Source: Litoribacterium kuwaitense (GTDB taxonomy: Bacteria; Bacillota; Bacilli; Bacillales; DSM-28697). Taken from it: DNA of 42,170 nucleotides. The stretch is from positions 1 through 42,170 of the forward strand of contig NZ_JAALFC010000029.1 of assembly GCF_011058155.1 (NCBI RefSeq). Reading direction: 5' to 3'. The notes under the pieces were generated by a model. That model did not search any database. It was not told the DNA's origin and saw only the letters and a program-made list of their open reading frames with translations. Positions within the stretch are counted from its first letter, which is position 1. Every line of letters starts with the position of its first letter. Shown here piece by piece: positions 15,752-24,581 of the stretch. Position numbers and translations under genes: made by a program.

Positions 15752-16813
15752 ATGCTCTCAGCAGAACAAAAAAAGGAATTTTACGAAGCACTTCTTAGAA
15801 AAGACACGGCATACGAAGGCATCTTTTTCGTTGGGGTGAAAACGACAGGTGTGTTTTGTCGCCCCTCCTGCCCAGCACGAAAACCGAAAAGCGAGAACTG
15901 CGAGTTTTTCCGCACGGCTCAGGAAGCGCTCCTCGCCTCCTTTCGCCCGTGCAAGCGATGCCAGCCACTGTCACACCCAAGTCACGTATCGCCACTCGTT
16001 CGCAAGCTTGTGGAAGCCATTGAACAACAGCCAGAAAAGCGTTGGAGCAATCGAGATTTAGACGACCTCGATATCGACGCCTCGACCGCACGCCGCCAGT
16101 TTCAAAAACGCTTCGGTATGACTTTCGTTGAATACGCGCGCGCGCGACGAATGGGACTGGCCATGAAAAACATTCGTGCAGGCGCTTCCGTGCTTGATGC
16201 GCAACTTACGACCGGCTATGAATCAGGCAGCGGATTCAGAGATGCATTTTCACGCATTATGGGCGAACCACCTGCCCGTGCCGGTCAATCCACAACCGTC
16301 CTAAAGACCGCATGGCTGGATACACCACTCGGTCCAATGATTACAATGGCCGACGAAGACGTCCTCTGGCTCTTAGAGTTCGTCGATCGTCGTGGACTTG
16401 AGCGGGAAATAGAACGCCTGCGGCAAAAGTATCATGCCATGATTGTCCCCGGAACGAGCGCACCCATTGAGTCTATTGAAAAAGAATTACAAGCCTATTA
16501 CTCTGGAACGTTGACAAACTTCGAGACCCCGATTCGCTTCTGCGGCTCCCCATTTCAAACGAGCGTCTGGCAAGCACTCCAAGCCATTCCGCACGGAGAG
16601 ACACGCTCTTATGCCGAGCTCGCCCAAGCCGTCGGTCGTCCAACAGCAACACGTGCCGTAGCGAACGCAAACGGCGCCAACCAACTGGCCATTATCGTCC
16701 CATGTCATCGCGTGATCCGCTCCAACGGCGATCTCGGCGGTTATGCTGGCGGGCTTTCCCGGAAGCAATGGCTTATTGACCATGAAAAAATGGGCATGCC
16801 TAATGATCAATAA
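15752..16813 (+). CDS. ada: Ada: methylphosphotriester sensor, AraC-type regulator and O6-alkylguanine transferase
   Basis: 353 residues, the full three-domain Ada fusion. The N-terminal zinc domain has C36, C40, C67 and C70; the first is the methyl acceptor for DNA phosphotriesters. Next come an AraC-type helix-turn-helix (about 85-170) and a C-terminal O6-methylguanine-DNA methyltransferase with P-C318-H-R-V as active site. In B. subtilis these functions are split between AdaA and AdaB; here they are fused as in enterobacteria. ATG 15752 is preceded by GAGGTGA. Monocistronic, with a terminator directly after the stop. Confidence 0.96.
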   Translation: MLSAEQKKEFYEALLRKDTAYEGIFFVGVKTTGVFCRPSCPARKPKSENCEFFRTAQEALLASFRPCKRCQPLSHPSHVSPLVRKLVEAIEQQPEKRWSNRDLDDLDIDASTARRQFQKRFGMTFVEYARARRMGLAMKNIRAGASVLDAQLTTGYESGSGFRDAFSRIMGEPPARAGQSTTVLKTAWLDTPLGPMITMADEDVLWLLEFVDRRGLEREIERLRQKYHAMIVPGTSAPIESIEKELQAYYSGTLTNFETPIRFCGSPFQTSVWQALQAIPHGETRSYAELAQAVGRPTATRAVANANGANQLAIIVPCHRVIRSNGDLGGYAGGLSRKQWLIDHEKMGMPNDQ

Positions 16814-16849
16814 GGCTCCCTGCGAATTTGGGAGCCCTTTTACTTTTTT
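16814..16849 (+). terminator. Terminator of ada
   Basis: GGCTCCC (16814-16820) pairs with GGGAGCC (16830-16836), followed by CTTTTACTTTTTT. It begins immediately after the ada stop codon. Confidence 0.9.
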
Positions 16850-16939
16850 GAAAAACACGTCGCTAGCTAACGTAACCTCTGTAAAAAGAGTCCAGACAGC
16901 TCCTTTCACACTAAAAAACTTTCACAGCTTAGCAACATT

Positions 16940-17395
16940 TTATAAATCCTGTGACAGCCGCACCATATCAACAACCTGTATGCCATTTTCATAGATCGGC
17001 TCATCGTAATGACGCAAGAAAAAATCACGATCAATCCACGTCATCCGAAAACCGCATTTCTGGTAGAGCGCCAACTGACCAACGCTTGAATTTCCCGTCC
17101 CGACCTCAATGGTTTGATAACCTAAACGTCGCGATTCCTCCACCGCATGCAGTACAAGTCGTTTTCCGATCCCTTGTCCTTGCCACTTCTCATCTACCGA
17201 CACATTGACAAGCTCCACAGTGTCTGGACGCGTCGAAATCAACACGTAAACGCCGATGATCGCACCATCCTCGATCGCCACATGGCATTTCCCACGTGAC
17301 ACGTATTCCTCCACAAGCAATGGGGATGGGTCTGCTTGCAAGAGGAGCTCCATCGGGAGAGGTTCTTCTGTGTTCTCAAGCTTGAAAATGTCCAA
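16940..17395 (-). CDS. GNAT N-acetyltransferase, YvbK-like
   Basis: 151 residues. GNAT fold with the acetyl-CoA loop Q-G-Q-G-I-G-K (DEKWQGQGIGKRL) and the motif-B stretch EVGTGNSSVGQLALYQKCGFR. The C-terminal DRDFFLRHYDEPIYENGI segment is characteristic of the B. subtilis YvbK group. Substrate unknown. I chose TTG 17395, with AAAGAGGTG 6 bases upstream; the longer frame from ATG 17416 would absorb that ribosome site as codons. Convergent with ada. Confidence 0.85.
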   Translation of the reverse strand: MDIFKLENTEEPLPMELLLQADPSPLLVEEYVSRGKCHVAIEDGAIIGVYVLISTRPDTVELVNVSVDEKWQGQGIGKRLVLHAVEESRRLGYQTIEVGTGNSSVGQLALYQKCGFRMTWIDRDFFLRHYDEPIYENGIQVVDMVRLSQDL

Positions 17396-17509
17396 AGCGA
17401 GCACCTCTTTCACCATAAATTGTCAGACTTTATTATATCTTAATTTTACCGAATTTAAAATCTCATGAAGTAATCCCCTATCCCCCAACGTTTCCCTCGT
17501 TTTGCTTGA

Positions 17510-17552
17510 ATGTAAAAACATATACAAAGAGACCTAATCATCATTAGGTCTC
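17510..17552 (-). terminator. Terminator of the triple-oxidoreductase sugar operon
   Basis: GAGACCTAAT (17529-17538) and ATTAGGTCTC (17543-17552) form a perfect 10-bp stem with a 4-base loop. On the minus strand it is followed by TTTGTATATGTTTTT. It lies 37 bp after the last permease gene. Confidence 0.9.
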
Positions 17553-17588
17553 CACTTTCCTTCAACTTATCTTACGTGTACCTTATAT

Positions 17589-18413
17589 TTACCCCTTCAA
17601 CCCGCTTAAAGCAATTCCAGCAATAAAATAACGTTGCAGGAAAACGAAGATGAGGATCATTGGCAGCGTGGCAAGTAAGGCACCTGCCATAAGCAATGGA
17701 TACTCCGTCGCATATTGACCTTGGAAGTTTGCGATTCCAATCGACAGAACGCGCATGCTATCGGACGATGTGACGATCAACGGCCAGAGGAAGTCATTCC
17801 ATGAGGCAAGAACCGTAAAGATCGCTAAAGCGACAAGCGCTGGTCGTGATAATGGCAAGATAATCCTCCAAAAAATCCCAGGGTAAGAGCAACCATCAAT
17901 TTTCGCAGCCTCGTCAAGCTCACGCGGAATGGCCATAAAGAATTGACGAAGTAAGAAGACGCCGAAAGCACTAAAGATGCCAGGAACGATTAATGCGGCA
18001 AACGTGTCAATCCAACCAAATTCTCTCATGATGACAAAGGTTGGAATCATCACAATTTGTGAAGGCACCATTAAAACCGATAGAATGGCGACGAAAATGA
18101 CATTTTTAAACGGAAAATAGAGGCGGGCAAAGGCGTATGCAGCCATCGAACAGAGGATTAGCTGTCCAACAGTACGCCCGACGGTCACAATTAACGTGTT
18201 CATAAAATATTGCAGAAAGTCGAATTGCTGGAAAACTCGTGCGTAGTTATCAAGTTGAAATTCATTCGGAAAAATGGTCGGCGGCACCTGCATGGATTCA
18301 GCAAAGCTTTTAAATGACGTGCTGATCATCCAGAGGAACGGCGTGACCATAATGAATGCGCCTAAAATGAGTATGATATGAACGATCCATTTACGATGAC
18401 GATTGTGTGGCAA
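17589..18413 (-). CDS. CUT1 sugar ABC transporter permease (MalG-like)
   Basis: 274 residues, six predicted membrane helices. The EAA loop that contacts the ATPase is clear (DEAAKIDGCSYPGIFWRIILPLSRP). The N- and C-termini (FQRYFIAGIALSGLKG type) are typical of MalG-like subunits. TTG start with AAAGGAGG 8 bases upstream. Second of the two permeases. No ATPase gene is in the operon, as in other Bacillaceae CUT1 systems that share MsmX. Last gene before the operon terminator. Confidence 0.94.
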   Translation of the reverse strand: MPHNRHRKWIVHIILILGAFIMVTPFLWMISTSFKSFAESMQVPPTIFPNEFQLDNYARVFQQFDFLQYFMNTLIVTVGRTVGQLILCSMAAYAFARLYFPFKNVIFVAILSVLMVPSQIVMIPTFVIMREFGWIDTFAALIVPGIFSAFGVFLLRQFFMAIPRELDEAAKIDGCSYPGIFWRIILPLSRPALVALAIFTVLASWNDFLWPLIVTSSDSMRVLSIGIANFQGQYATEYPLLMAGALLATLPMILIFVFLQRYFIAGIALSGLKG

Positions 18414-19357
18414 CGCAAATTCCTCCTTTTATTGATAATGCACCCATTTTTTTGCAGCACCATTTGTACAATGGTGAAAATCAGTATGACGAGGAACAAT
18501 AGCAAGGCTTGCGCCGACGCATATCCCATATCAAAGAATTTAAAGCCATCTTCCCAAATACTGTAAACCACCGTGCGTGTCGGTTCTAACAACGTCGGGT
18601 TATCTCCGACCATGACGAAAATTAAATCAAAGACCTGTAGTGAGTTAATCATCGCCATCACTAAAACAAAGAAGAGGCTCGGCGTTACAAGCGGTAAAGT
18701 GATATGGAAAAACTTTTTAATTTCTCCCGCTCCATCAAGTGTTGCCGCTTCATAGTACGTATCTGAAATCCCCTGTAAACCAGCTAAAATAATGACCGTG
18801 TTATATCCAATACTTGTCCAAACACTAGCGATAATAATAGATAAAAGTGCAAAGCGTTCATCAAACAGCCAGTTAATTGGATCTATTCCGATTTTTCCGA
18901 GGAAAAAATTGATCAGTCCATATTCAGAATTATACAACCAACGCCAAATCATACCTACCGCGATCGGCATGGTAACGACCGGTAGGAAATACAATGTCCG
19001 ATAGATAACCATCCCTTTAATTTTTGCATTTAGTAGTACGGCCACAATGGTCGCAATCGCAATCGATACAGGAACGGAACCTATTGTAAAAAATAACGTA
19101 TTCCATAACGAACGTATAAAAGAATCGTCTTCAAGCGCTTTTGTGAAATTTTCCAAACCGATAAAGGTTGGGGTTTTCAGGCCATCCCAGTTCGTTAAAG
19201 CTAAATAAAAAGACGATCCTGCAGGTGCCATATAAAAAAGCAGCAGCCCGAGCGTCGTAGGTGCGATGAACAGATATGCCCAAATCGCTTCTTTCCTCTT
19301 AGCAGCACTTTTTTTCTTTATAACCGGAGCTGAATGAGCTCTTGATGAATCTTTCAT
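18362..19357 (-). CDS. CUT1 sugar ABC transporter permease (MalF-like), C-terminus frameshifted
   Basis: 331 residues as read, six membrane helices with the EAA-type loop (YEAATLDGAGEIKKFFHITLPLVTPS). After MVLQK the reading frame is odd: it runs 24 codons further, through the next gene's ribosome site and 52 bases into that gene. One more A in the A7 tract at 18447-18453 would give QKKWVHYQ and stop at 18429, the usual end of this family (309 residues), just ahead of the AAGGAGG of the next gene. So the tract is either miscalled or mutated. The last membrane helix is intact either way. AGGAGG precedes the ATG. Confidence 0.9.
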   Translation of the reverse strand: MKDSSRAHSAPVIKKKSAAKRKEAIWAYLFIAPTTLGLLLFYMAPAGSSFYLALTNWDGLKTPTFIGLENFTKALEDDSFIRSLWNTLFFTIGSVPVSIAIATIVAVLLNAKIKGMVIYRTLYFLPVVTMPIAVGMIWRWLYNSEYGLINFFLGKIGIDPINWLFDERFALLSIIIASVWTSIGYNTVIILAGLQGISDTYYEAATLDGAGEIKKFFHITLPLVTPSLFFVLVMAMINSLQVFDLIFVMVGDNPTLLEPTRTVVYSIWEDGFKFFDMGYASAQALLLFLVILIFTIVQMVLQKNGCIINKRRNLRCHTIVIVNGSFISYSF

Positions 19358-19370
19358 AAGTACTCCTCCT

Positions 19371-19393
19371 AGAAAAACGTAGTCTCATAGACT
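19371..19393 (-). terminator. Weak stem between binding-protein and permease genes
   Basis: AGTCT-CAT-AGACT (19381-19393), then ACGTTTTT on the minus strand. The stem is only 5 bp, so at most a partial terminator or a stabilising 3' end for the binding-protein message, a common way to raise its level above the permeases. Confidence 0.35.
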
Positions 19394-19431
19394 CCTTTTT
19401 AGGGAAGAGGGGGAAGATACACCCCCATGTA

Positions 19432-20694
19432 TTATTCGTCTGCTTGCTCTTCTGCCAGTATCTCGTTCATACCTTCTTCGACTTTCTTTAATGCCTCGTC
19501 TAATGGCTGATTGCCTAAAAGTGCTGATTCTATTTCAGTTTGTTCAATCGTCTGCCATTCCGCTGTTTGCTCAGACACTGGATAAGGAACACCAAACTCT
19601 AGCGTGTCAATAAACACTTGAAGATCGAGGCCTGGAATTGATTCAACCCACGCATCTTCCGTTCCTTTATATGCCGGGATACTAAACCCAGACTCTGCCA
19701 TAAGCTTTCCAGCTTCTTCGTCGGTCAAAGACTTCATAAGCTTCCATGCGAGCTCTTCGTGTTCAGTTTGGGCATTCATGACCCAGCTCAAGCCGTGAAC
19801 GATGGCTGCTTTTTCCTTGCCCGCAGGTAGTGGTGCAATTCCAAGATCGTCTCCGAGCATTTCATACAAATAAGGCGTATTCACGGAGATGTTTGGCAGC
19901 ATCGCTGCTTTACGCGATCCAAAAATCTGGTTGGGCTCCGTTTCGATTTGTGTCTGTATTGACGGAGAGTACATTTGGTCAAGCATCATTTGCATCCACT
20001 CCATAGCTTCTAAAGCCTCTGGAGAACCCATACCTGAGGTCGTTTTATCATCACTGATAATGTATCCTCCGTTTTGAAGAATTAAATTGTAATAACCAGC
20101 CTGTTCGGAATTGAATGCAATATAGCCATACTGCCCTTTTTCTTCGTCTGTCAGCTGTTCAGCTGCCTCTTCAAGATCATCCCAAGTCCAATCGGCTGTC
20201 GGATAATCGACACCGGCCTCATCAAACAACGCTTTGTTGTAAAACAAGCCAATAGTATCAAGAAATGTTGGTAATCCATACATGCTATCTTCGTACGTAT
20301 ACAATTCAACGAGAGAATCGTTAAACACAGTAGTGTCCAAGTCTTCTTCGTCAATGAATGGTTGAATATCTTTAATCAAGCCTGAAGATGCATACTGATA
20401 AATATTTGGACCATTCATCCAAAAGACATCAGGACCGCCCCCACCAGCAAGGTTTGTTCTCAGCTTAGTCCAATAATCCGCCCAAGGTGTATATGTCACT
20501 TCCACCGTAACACCCGGGTTTTCTTCCTCAAATCGGGCAATATTTTGATCTATGACGTCTTTAAGGTTTTCATCCCAGAGACCTATTTGCAGCGTCGTAT
20601 CGCCACCAGCATCGCCTGAATCATCACCGCCGCCACAAGCGGCAAGCATGACCATCATCAACGCACCTAAAAGAACCACTAGTCGTTGCTTCAC
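19432..20694 (-). CDS. Sugar-binding lipoprotein (family 1 solute-binding protein)
   Basis: 420 residues. Signal peptide with lipobox LAAC (Cys near residue 20) followed by a Gly/Asp linker. The mature part is a type-1 extracellular solute-binding protein (LQIGLWDENLKDVIDQ... PDVFWMNGPN... GLPTFLDTIGLFYNKALFDEAGV). It is strongly acidic. It would capture the operon's sugar outside the membrane and deliver it to the two permeases. GTG start, AAGGGGG 7 bases upstream. Ligand unknown; Trp and Tyr residues around the presumed cleft fit a carbohydrate. Confidence 0.94.
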   Translation of the reverse strand: MKQRLVVLLGALMMVMLAACGGGDDSGDAGGDTTLQIGLWDENLKDVIDQNIARFEEENPGVTVEVTYTPWADYWTKLRTNLAGGGGPDVFWMNGPNIYQYASSGLIKDIQPFIDEEDLDTTVFNDSLVELYTYEDSMYGLPTFLDTIGLFYNKALFDEAGVDYPTADWTWDDLEEAAEQLTDEEKGQYGYIAFNSEQAGYYNLILQNGGYIISDDKTTSGMGSPEALEAMEWMQMMLDQMYSPSIQTQIETEPNQIFGSRKAAMLPNISVNTPYLYEMLGDDLGIAPLPAGKEKAAIVHGLSWVMNAQTEHEELAWKLMKSLTDEEAGKLMAESGFSIPAYKGTEDAWVESIPGLDLQVFIDTLEFGVPYPVSEQTAEWQTIEQTEIESALLGNQPLDEALKKVEEGMNEILAEEQADE

Positions 20695-20706
20695 AACAAA
20701 ACCCCC

Positions 20707-21699
20707 TTAGCTTAGTTGTAGCCTCTCGTTTGTAATCGCTTTCTTATCTCTGTTAGATTCATAAGCCGCGACGACAACTTCCAGTGTGCGTAATCCGTCC
20801 TCACCAGTGATTGAAGGTGTACCACCGTTTTTAATTGTTTCGATAAAATCAGCCATTAACGCTTGATCGGAATTTGTACTATAGCCAAGTTGAGACACTC
20901 TGCCCGCGGCATCATTATAATAGACGACGTGCTCTTTCGTAGCATCAATAGAAAGCTTGCCTTTCGTACCGACGATTTCTAATAATACGTCGCCCCAGGC
21001 CGGAAATGTTTTTGGCCGTGACCAGCTTGGATCGATGGTAACGACAGTCCCTTTTTCCATCTGCAACGAGACGAGCCCACAATCTTCTACATCAATGTCG
21101 TAATAGCGTGTGTCTAGCTCCGCATATACTTGCGCCACTTCGTCCTTTAGAATCCAACGGAGCAAGTCCATCACGTGGACGATATGATCCGCAGCCGCTC
21201 CACCACCGGATAGCTCAGGCTGAATAAACCAGCCGCCTGGCATCTGACCGTGGTTCGTTCCGTTGACAGCGAGCACTTCACCGAGCTCTCCTTCGTTAAT
21301 GATCGACCGCGCCTTCTGAATTGCATCCGCAAAGCGAACGGGGTAAGCAATTTGCAAGATGACACCCGCTTGCTCACACGCCTCAATCATGACGCGCGCA
21401 TCCTCAACCTTCGTCGCAATCGGCTTCTCACAGAGAATGTGTTTTCCTGCTTGAGCTGCTTTGACTACATGTTCTTTATGATTGGCATTCTCCGAACAAA
21501 TAATGACCGCATCCATCTCAGTTTCCAAAAATGTCTCCAGACTTGACTCATAAGTCGTTTGCCAATCTGAAGCCATGCGCTGTCCTCGTTCTTCGTCCGC
21601 ATCCCAAATACCTGCTATCTCTAATTCAGGATGGGCACTCACCACGCTCGCATAGCTGTAAGCGTGCATATGCGCAAAGCTAATGAATCCGATCTTCAT
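20707..21699 (-). CDS. Gfo/Idh/MocA oxidoreductase (third enzyme of the operon)
   Basis: 330 residues. Rossmann domain with an unusual loop (GFISFAHMHAYSYA in place of GxGxxG), a CSENANH segment and CEKPIA with the catalytic Lys. The C-terminal domain includes GGGAAADHIVHVMDLLRW. Probably NAD(P)-dependent oxidation or reduction of a sugar or a keto-sugar. Its ATG overlaps the stop of the preceding gene by 4 bases (ATGA), so the two are translationally coupled, and only 12 bp separate it from the binding-protein gene. The loss of the glycine loop may mean a changed cofactor mode. Confidence 0.92.
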   Translation of the reverse strand: MKIGFISFAHMHAYSYASVVSAHPELEIAGIWDADEERGQRMASDWQTTYESSLETFLETEMDAVIICSENANHKEHVVKAAQAGKHILCEKPIATKVEDARVMIEACEQAGVILQIAYPVRFADAIQKARSIINEGELGEVLAVNGTNHGQMPGGWFIQPELSGGGAAADHIVHVMDLLRWILKDEVAQVYAELDTRYYDIDVEDCGLVSLQMEKGTVVTIDPSWSRPKTFPAWGDVLLEIVGTKGKLSIDATKEHVVYYNDAAGRVSQLGYSTNSDQALMADFIETIKNGGTPSITGEDGLRTLEVVVAAYESNRDKKAITNERLQLS

Positions 21700-22691
21700 G
21701 AGACGACCCCTCCTTTAAGCTCCACTGGTCGGCCTTCCTCTGCTGATTGTACTACTGCCTCTGCTAATTCAATTGCTCTTAAAGCGTCCTCCGGCTGAAT
21801 CTGCAGCGTTTCTTCGCCGCGATGACAACGGATAAAATGCTGCAATTGCTTAAACATCGGCGATGGACCAGTACTTTTCGGTGTCGGCACTTTATCCTGC
21901 TCCGTCACTGGACCAATCCATTTGACGGCTTCAGTGTCAGCGCTACTGTGAGTCAGCATCCCGTTTTGTCCGGACAACTCAAAGCTGCTTTCAAATCTGT
22001 CGTGCTCCCACGAAAGCTCAACATGCACCATTGCACCGTTTTCCATCCGAATGACTGCCAATACGTAATCAACCGGACGATCTGTCGACGCACGTTTCAC
22101 CCGTCGAGCCATAATCCGTTCAGCATGACCAAGCGTCCACAAGATCCAATCAAAATCGTGAATGCCTAAATCAAAAGTCACGCCACCGCTTTTTGTCTCG
22201 TCACTATACCAGCTCGGCTCACCGTTATAAGGATAGCGGTTTTTGCGCGCGAGACGAAAGACCCCTGGCTGTCCAATCGCGCCATCTTTCACCTTCTGCC
22301 GAGCCAAAGCGTATTCGTTATGAAACCGAAGTACATGCCCAGGATACAGCGCAACTCCGTTATCTTTACATACTTGAATGATAGCTCGTGCCTCTTGCGA
22401 CGATAGAGCAAGAGGTTTTTCACAAACGACCGCTTTTTTGGCAGCTGCGACCGTTTCAATCGCCTCTTTATGCAAATACGTCGGTAAGCAGATGTCGACT
22501 GCATCTACACCTTTGGTCTCAGCAAGCGCATCTTGGAGGCTGGGGAATACAGGGATTCCCCGCCAAGCCTCCTCCTCGCCTGCTTGACCAGAACGGCTCA
22601 CAACACCTGCGATCGTGACGCCTAACGTACGCCACTCCTTCGCATGGCTTTTTCCCATATGACCAGAACCCGCAATGATCACTGCACGCAT
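21696..22691 (-). CDS. Gfo/Idh/MocA oxidoreductase (second enzyme of the operon)
   Basis: 331 residues with a normal GSGHMGKSH dinucleotide loop at the N-terminus, DICLPTYLH, CEKPLAL with the catalytic Lys and a C-terminal domain containing GGVTFDLGIHDFDWILW. Family knowledge gives an NAD(P)-dependent sugar dehydrogenase; the substrate is unknown. It is clearly different from its two operon neighbours, which argues for successive steps rather than recent duplication. Coupled to the downstream gene by ATGA. The upstream gene ends 31 bp away. Confidence 0.93.
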   Translation of the reverse strand: MRAVIIAGSGHMGKSHAKEWRTLGVTIAGVVSRSGQAGEEEAWRGIPVFPSLQDALAETKGVDAVDICLPTYLHKEAIETVAAAKKAVVCEKPLALSSQEARAIIQVCKDNGVALYPGHVLRFHNEYALARQKVKDGAIGQPGVFRLARKNRYPYNGEPSWYSDETKSGGVTFDLGIHDFDWILWTLGHAERIMARRVKRASTDRPVDYVLAVIRMENGAMVHVELSWEHDRFESSFELSGQNGMLTHSSADTEAVKWIGPVTEQDKVPTPKSTGPSPMFKQLQHFIRCHRGEETLQIQPEDALRAIELAEAVVQSAEEGRPVELKGGVVS

Positions 22692-22722
22692 AGGTAATCT
22701 CCTTTCATTACAGAAGCGTTAT

Positions 22723-23709
22723 TCAAGTAGTACTTTTGGCAAACTCAGAAATCTTTACAGGCGCTTTTGTTTCATTGGATTCGTTTGCAGCCATTGTCGC
22801 TGTCAACGTTTCCAGTCCATTTTGATAACAAGATAAGATTAAGCTCTGATCTTTTGTCCGAACCGCTTCGATAAATTGCTTATCCTCTTCAGCCATAAAA
22901 TTAACCGTTGCTTTATAACGCGTAACCTTGCCTTTTTCGACGATTTCCAAGTCCGTGCCATCGATGTGCACGCGGAAGTCTCTACCGAGAATTTCAAGTC
23001 CGGAACGATGATCTGGCTGTGTATTCGAGCAATCTAAATGTCCGACGACACCTGATTCAAAGACACAGTTGACAGACGTCACATCTGGGATCGTGATATT
23101 CGGAATATCTTTTAATAGTGATAGATTCATATTTGCATAGACATCGGTAATATCTCCGGCAAAATAACGCATAAGGTCAAGCGTATGCGTCGCCTGCTCA
23201 ACAAGCTGCCCGCCAGACTTGTCCATCTCCCTAAACCAAGGCGTCGGCACAAATGCACTCAAATAGTAACCACGGACCATACCGATTTCTTTACCTTCTA
23301 AGTATTCTTTCGCTTTTTGAACTGTATCTAAATACCGTAAGCAATAGCCCGAAGCATTGATAATTCCTGCTTCTTTAATGGCCTCACCTTTCTTTGCCGC
23401 TTTCGCTACATCCAGCTCAACGGGCTTTTCAACCAATAAGTGAATCCCTTTTGCGACTGCATCCTCTTCCAACGTGCCGTGCGCAAAAGGTGGAACGCAT
23501 AAATAGAGCGCATCCATGTCAATTTCTTCGATCATTTGTTTACTGTCAGTATATGCTGGTGCACCATATTGTGAAGATGCACGTTGCACGTTCTCTTCAG
23601 AAATATCACATACGGCGACAATTTCTGCATTCTCGTTATCAGAAATATTTTTCAAATGCACAGACGCAATGCCACCGACACCGATAAACCCAACTTTTAC
23701 TTTACTCAT
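22723..23709 (-). CDS. Gfo/Idh/MocA oxidoreductase (first enzyme of the operon)
   Basis: 328 residues. GVGGIASVHLKN dinucleotide loop, CVPPFAHG, VEKPVE with the catalytic Lys, and SGGQLVEQATHTLDLMRYFAG in the C-terminal domain. I chose ATG 23709, with AAGGGGG 7 bases upstream; the TTG one codon earlier is less likely. It follows the TIM-barrel gene by 12 bp. Role inferred as a sugar or glycoside dehydrogenase acting with that isomerase-fold protein. Confidence 0.93.
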   Translation of the reverse strand: MSKVKVGFIGVGGIASVHLKNISDNENAEIVAVCDISEENVQRASSQYGAPAYTDSKQMIEEIDMDALYLCVPPFAHGTLEEDAVAKGIHLLVEKPVELDVAKAAKKGEAIKEAGIINASGYCLRYLDTVQKAKEYLEGKEIGMVRGYYLSAFVPTPWFREMDKSGGQLVEQATHTLDLMRYFAGDITDVYANMNLSLLKDIPNITIPDVTSVNCVFESGVVGHLDCSNTQPDHRSGLEILGRDFRVHIDGTDLEIVEKGKVTRYKATVNFMAEEDKQFIEAVRTKDQSLILSCYQNGLETLTATMAANESNETKAPVKISEFAKSTT

Positions 23710-23721
23710 CAATAATCCCCC

Positions 23722-24552
23722 TTATTCGTTAACACTATTCATAATATAGTCCATATGACGAGACGTATCTTCAGGCAATGCTTTTGGTGACAGGGCATAC
23801 GGAGACAATTCTGCTGTTAACACATCATCATAACCGATGTCCTTCATCGCCTGAGCCACAGCCTTCCAGTTCACATCACCTGATAGTAGTGACACAAAGC
23901 CGGTAATGTTACCTGTTGACGTTTTAAAGTCTTTTACGTGAATTTTGGCAATACGTGAACCGAGAATACGAATCCATTGCTCTGGGAAGCCAAATTGCAA
24001 CACATTACCTACATCAAAGTAAACCGCTGCTTTTGGAGAATCAAGCTCGTCAACGTAACGGGCTAGTTCAAGCGGCGACATTAAAAACTTGTTCCACACA
24101 TTTTCGATACCGATAAAAACATCTTTTTCTTCAGCAATTTTTAAAAGAGGCTTGAGCATTTCCTGGCTTCTCTCATAGCACGCATCATAAGGAACTGCAT
24201 CTGTGACTGCTCCAGGCACGACAAGAATGGTGTCCATTCCCATAACGGATGCCAGCTCAATTTGCTTTTGCACGACTGCGCTCCCTTTAGCACGTACCTC
24301 TGCATCTTCCGCACAAAGTGGATATTTCCATAATAGCGCTGTAGACAGGCTGCGAAGCTTTAAGCCATACGATTCAGCCATTGCCTTAATCTCAAGCGCT
24401 TCCTCATCCGTCGTCTGCATCGTCAGCCCGACATCACCATCATCATTCAAATTAAGCTCTACTGCCGTAAACCCCGCTTCTTGACTGATCGAGAAAACGT
24501 CTTCCAAAGAAGTTCCAGCTGGAAAACACCATTGATTTAAAGCTTTTAACAT
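23722..24552 (-). CDS. TIM-barrel sugar isomerase/epimerase family protein
   Basis: 276 residues, xylose-isomerase-like/AP-endonuclease-2 TIM barrel. Candidate metal ligands sit at strand ends: AVELNLND (Glu), GIENVWN (Glu), VYFDVGN (Asp), HVKDFK (His) and LTAELSPY (Glu). Members act as epimerases or isomerases, or in keto-glycoside elimination and hydration. ATG 24552 has AGGAGG 7 bases upstream; an ATG two codons earlier is too close to it. First structural gene after the repressor gene, 29 bp apart. Confidence 0.91.
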   Translation of the reverse strand: MLKALNQWCFPAGTSLEDVFSISQEAGFTAVELNLNDDGDVGLTMQTTDEEALEIKAMAESYGLKLRSLSTALLWKYPLCAEDAEVRAKGSAVVQKQIELASVMGMDTILVVPGAVTDAVPYDACYERSQEMLKPLLKIAEEKDVFIGIENVWNKFLMSPLELARYVDELDSPKAAVYFDVGNVLQFGFPEQWIRILGSRIAKIHVKDFKTSTGNITGFVSLLSGDVNWKAVAQAMKDIGYDDVLTAELSPYALSPKALPEDTSRHMDYIMNSVNE

Positions 24553-24581
24553 GATCATGCCTCCTAAAAAATGTAATAATG

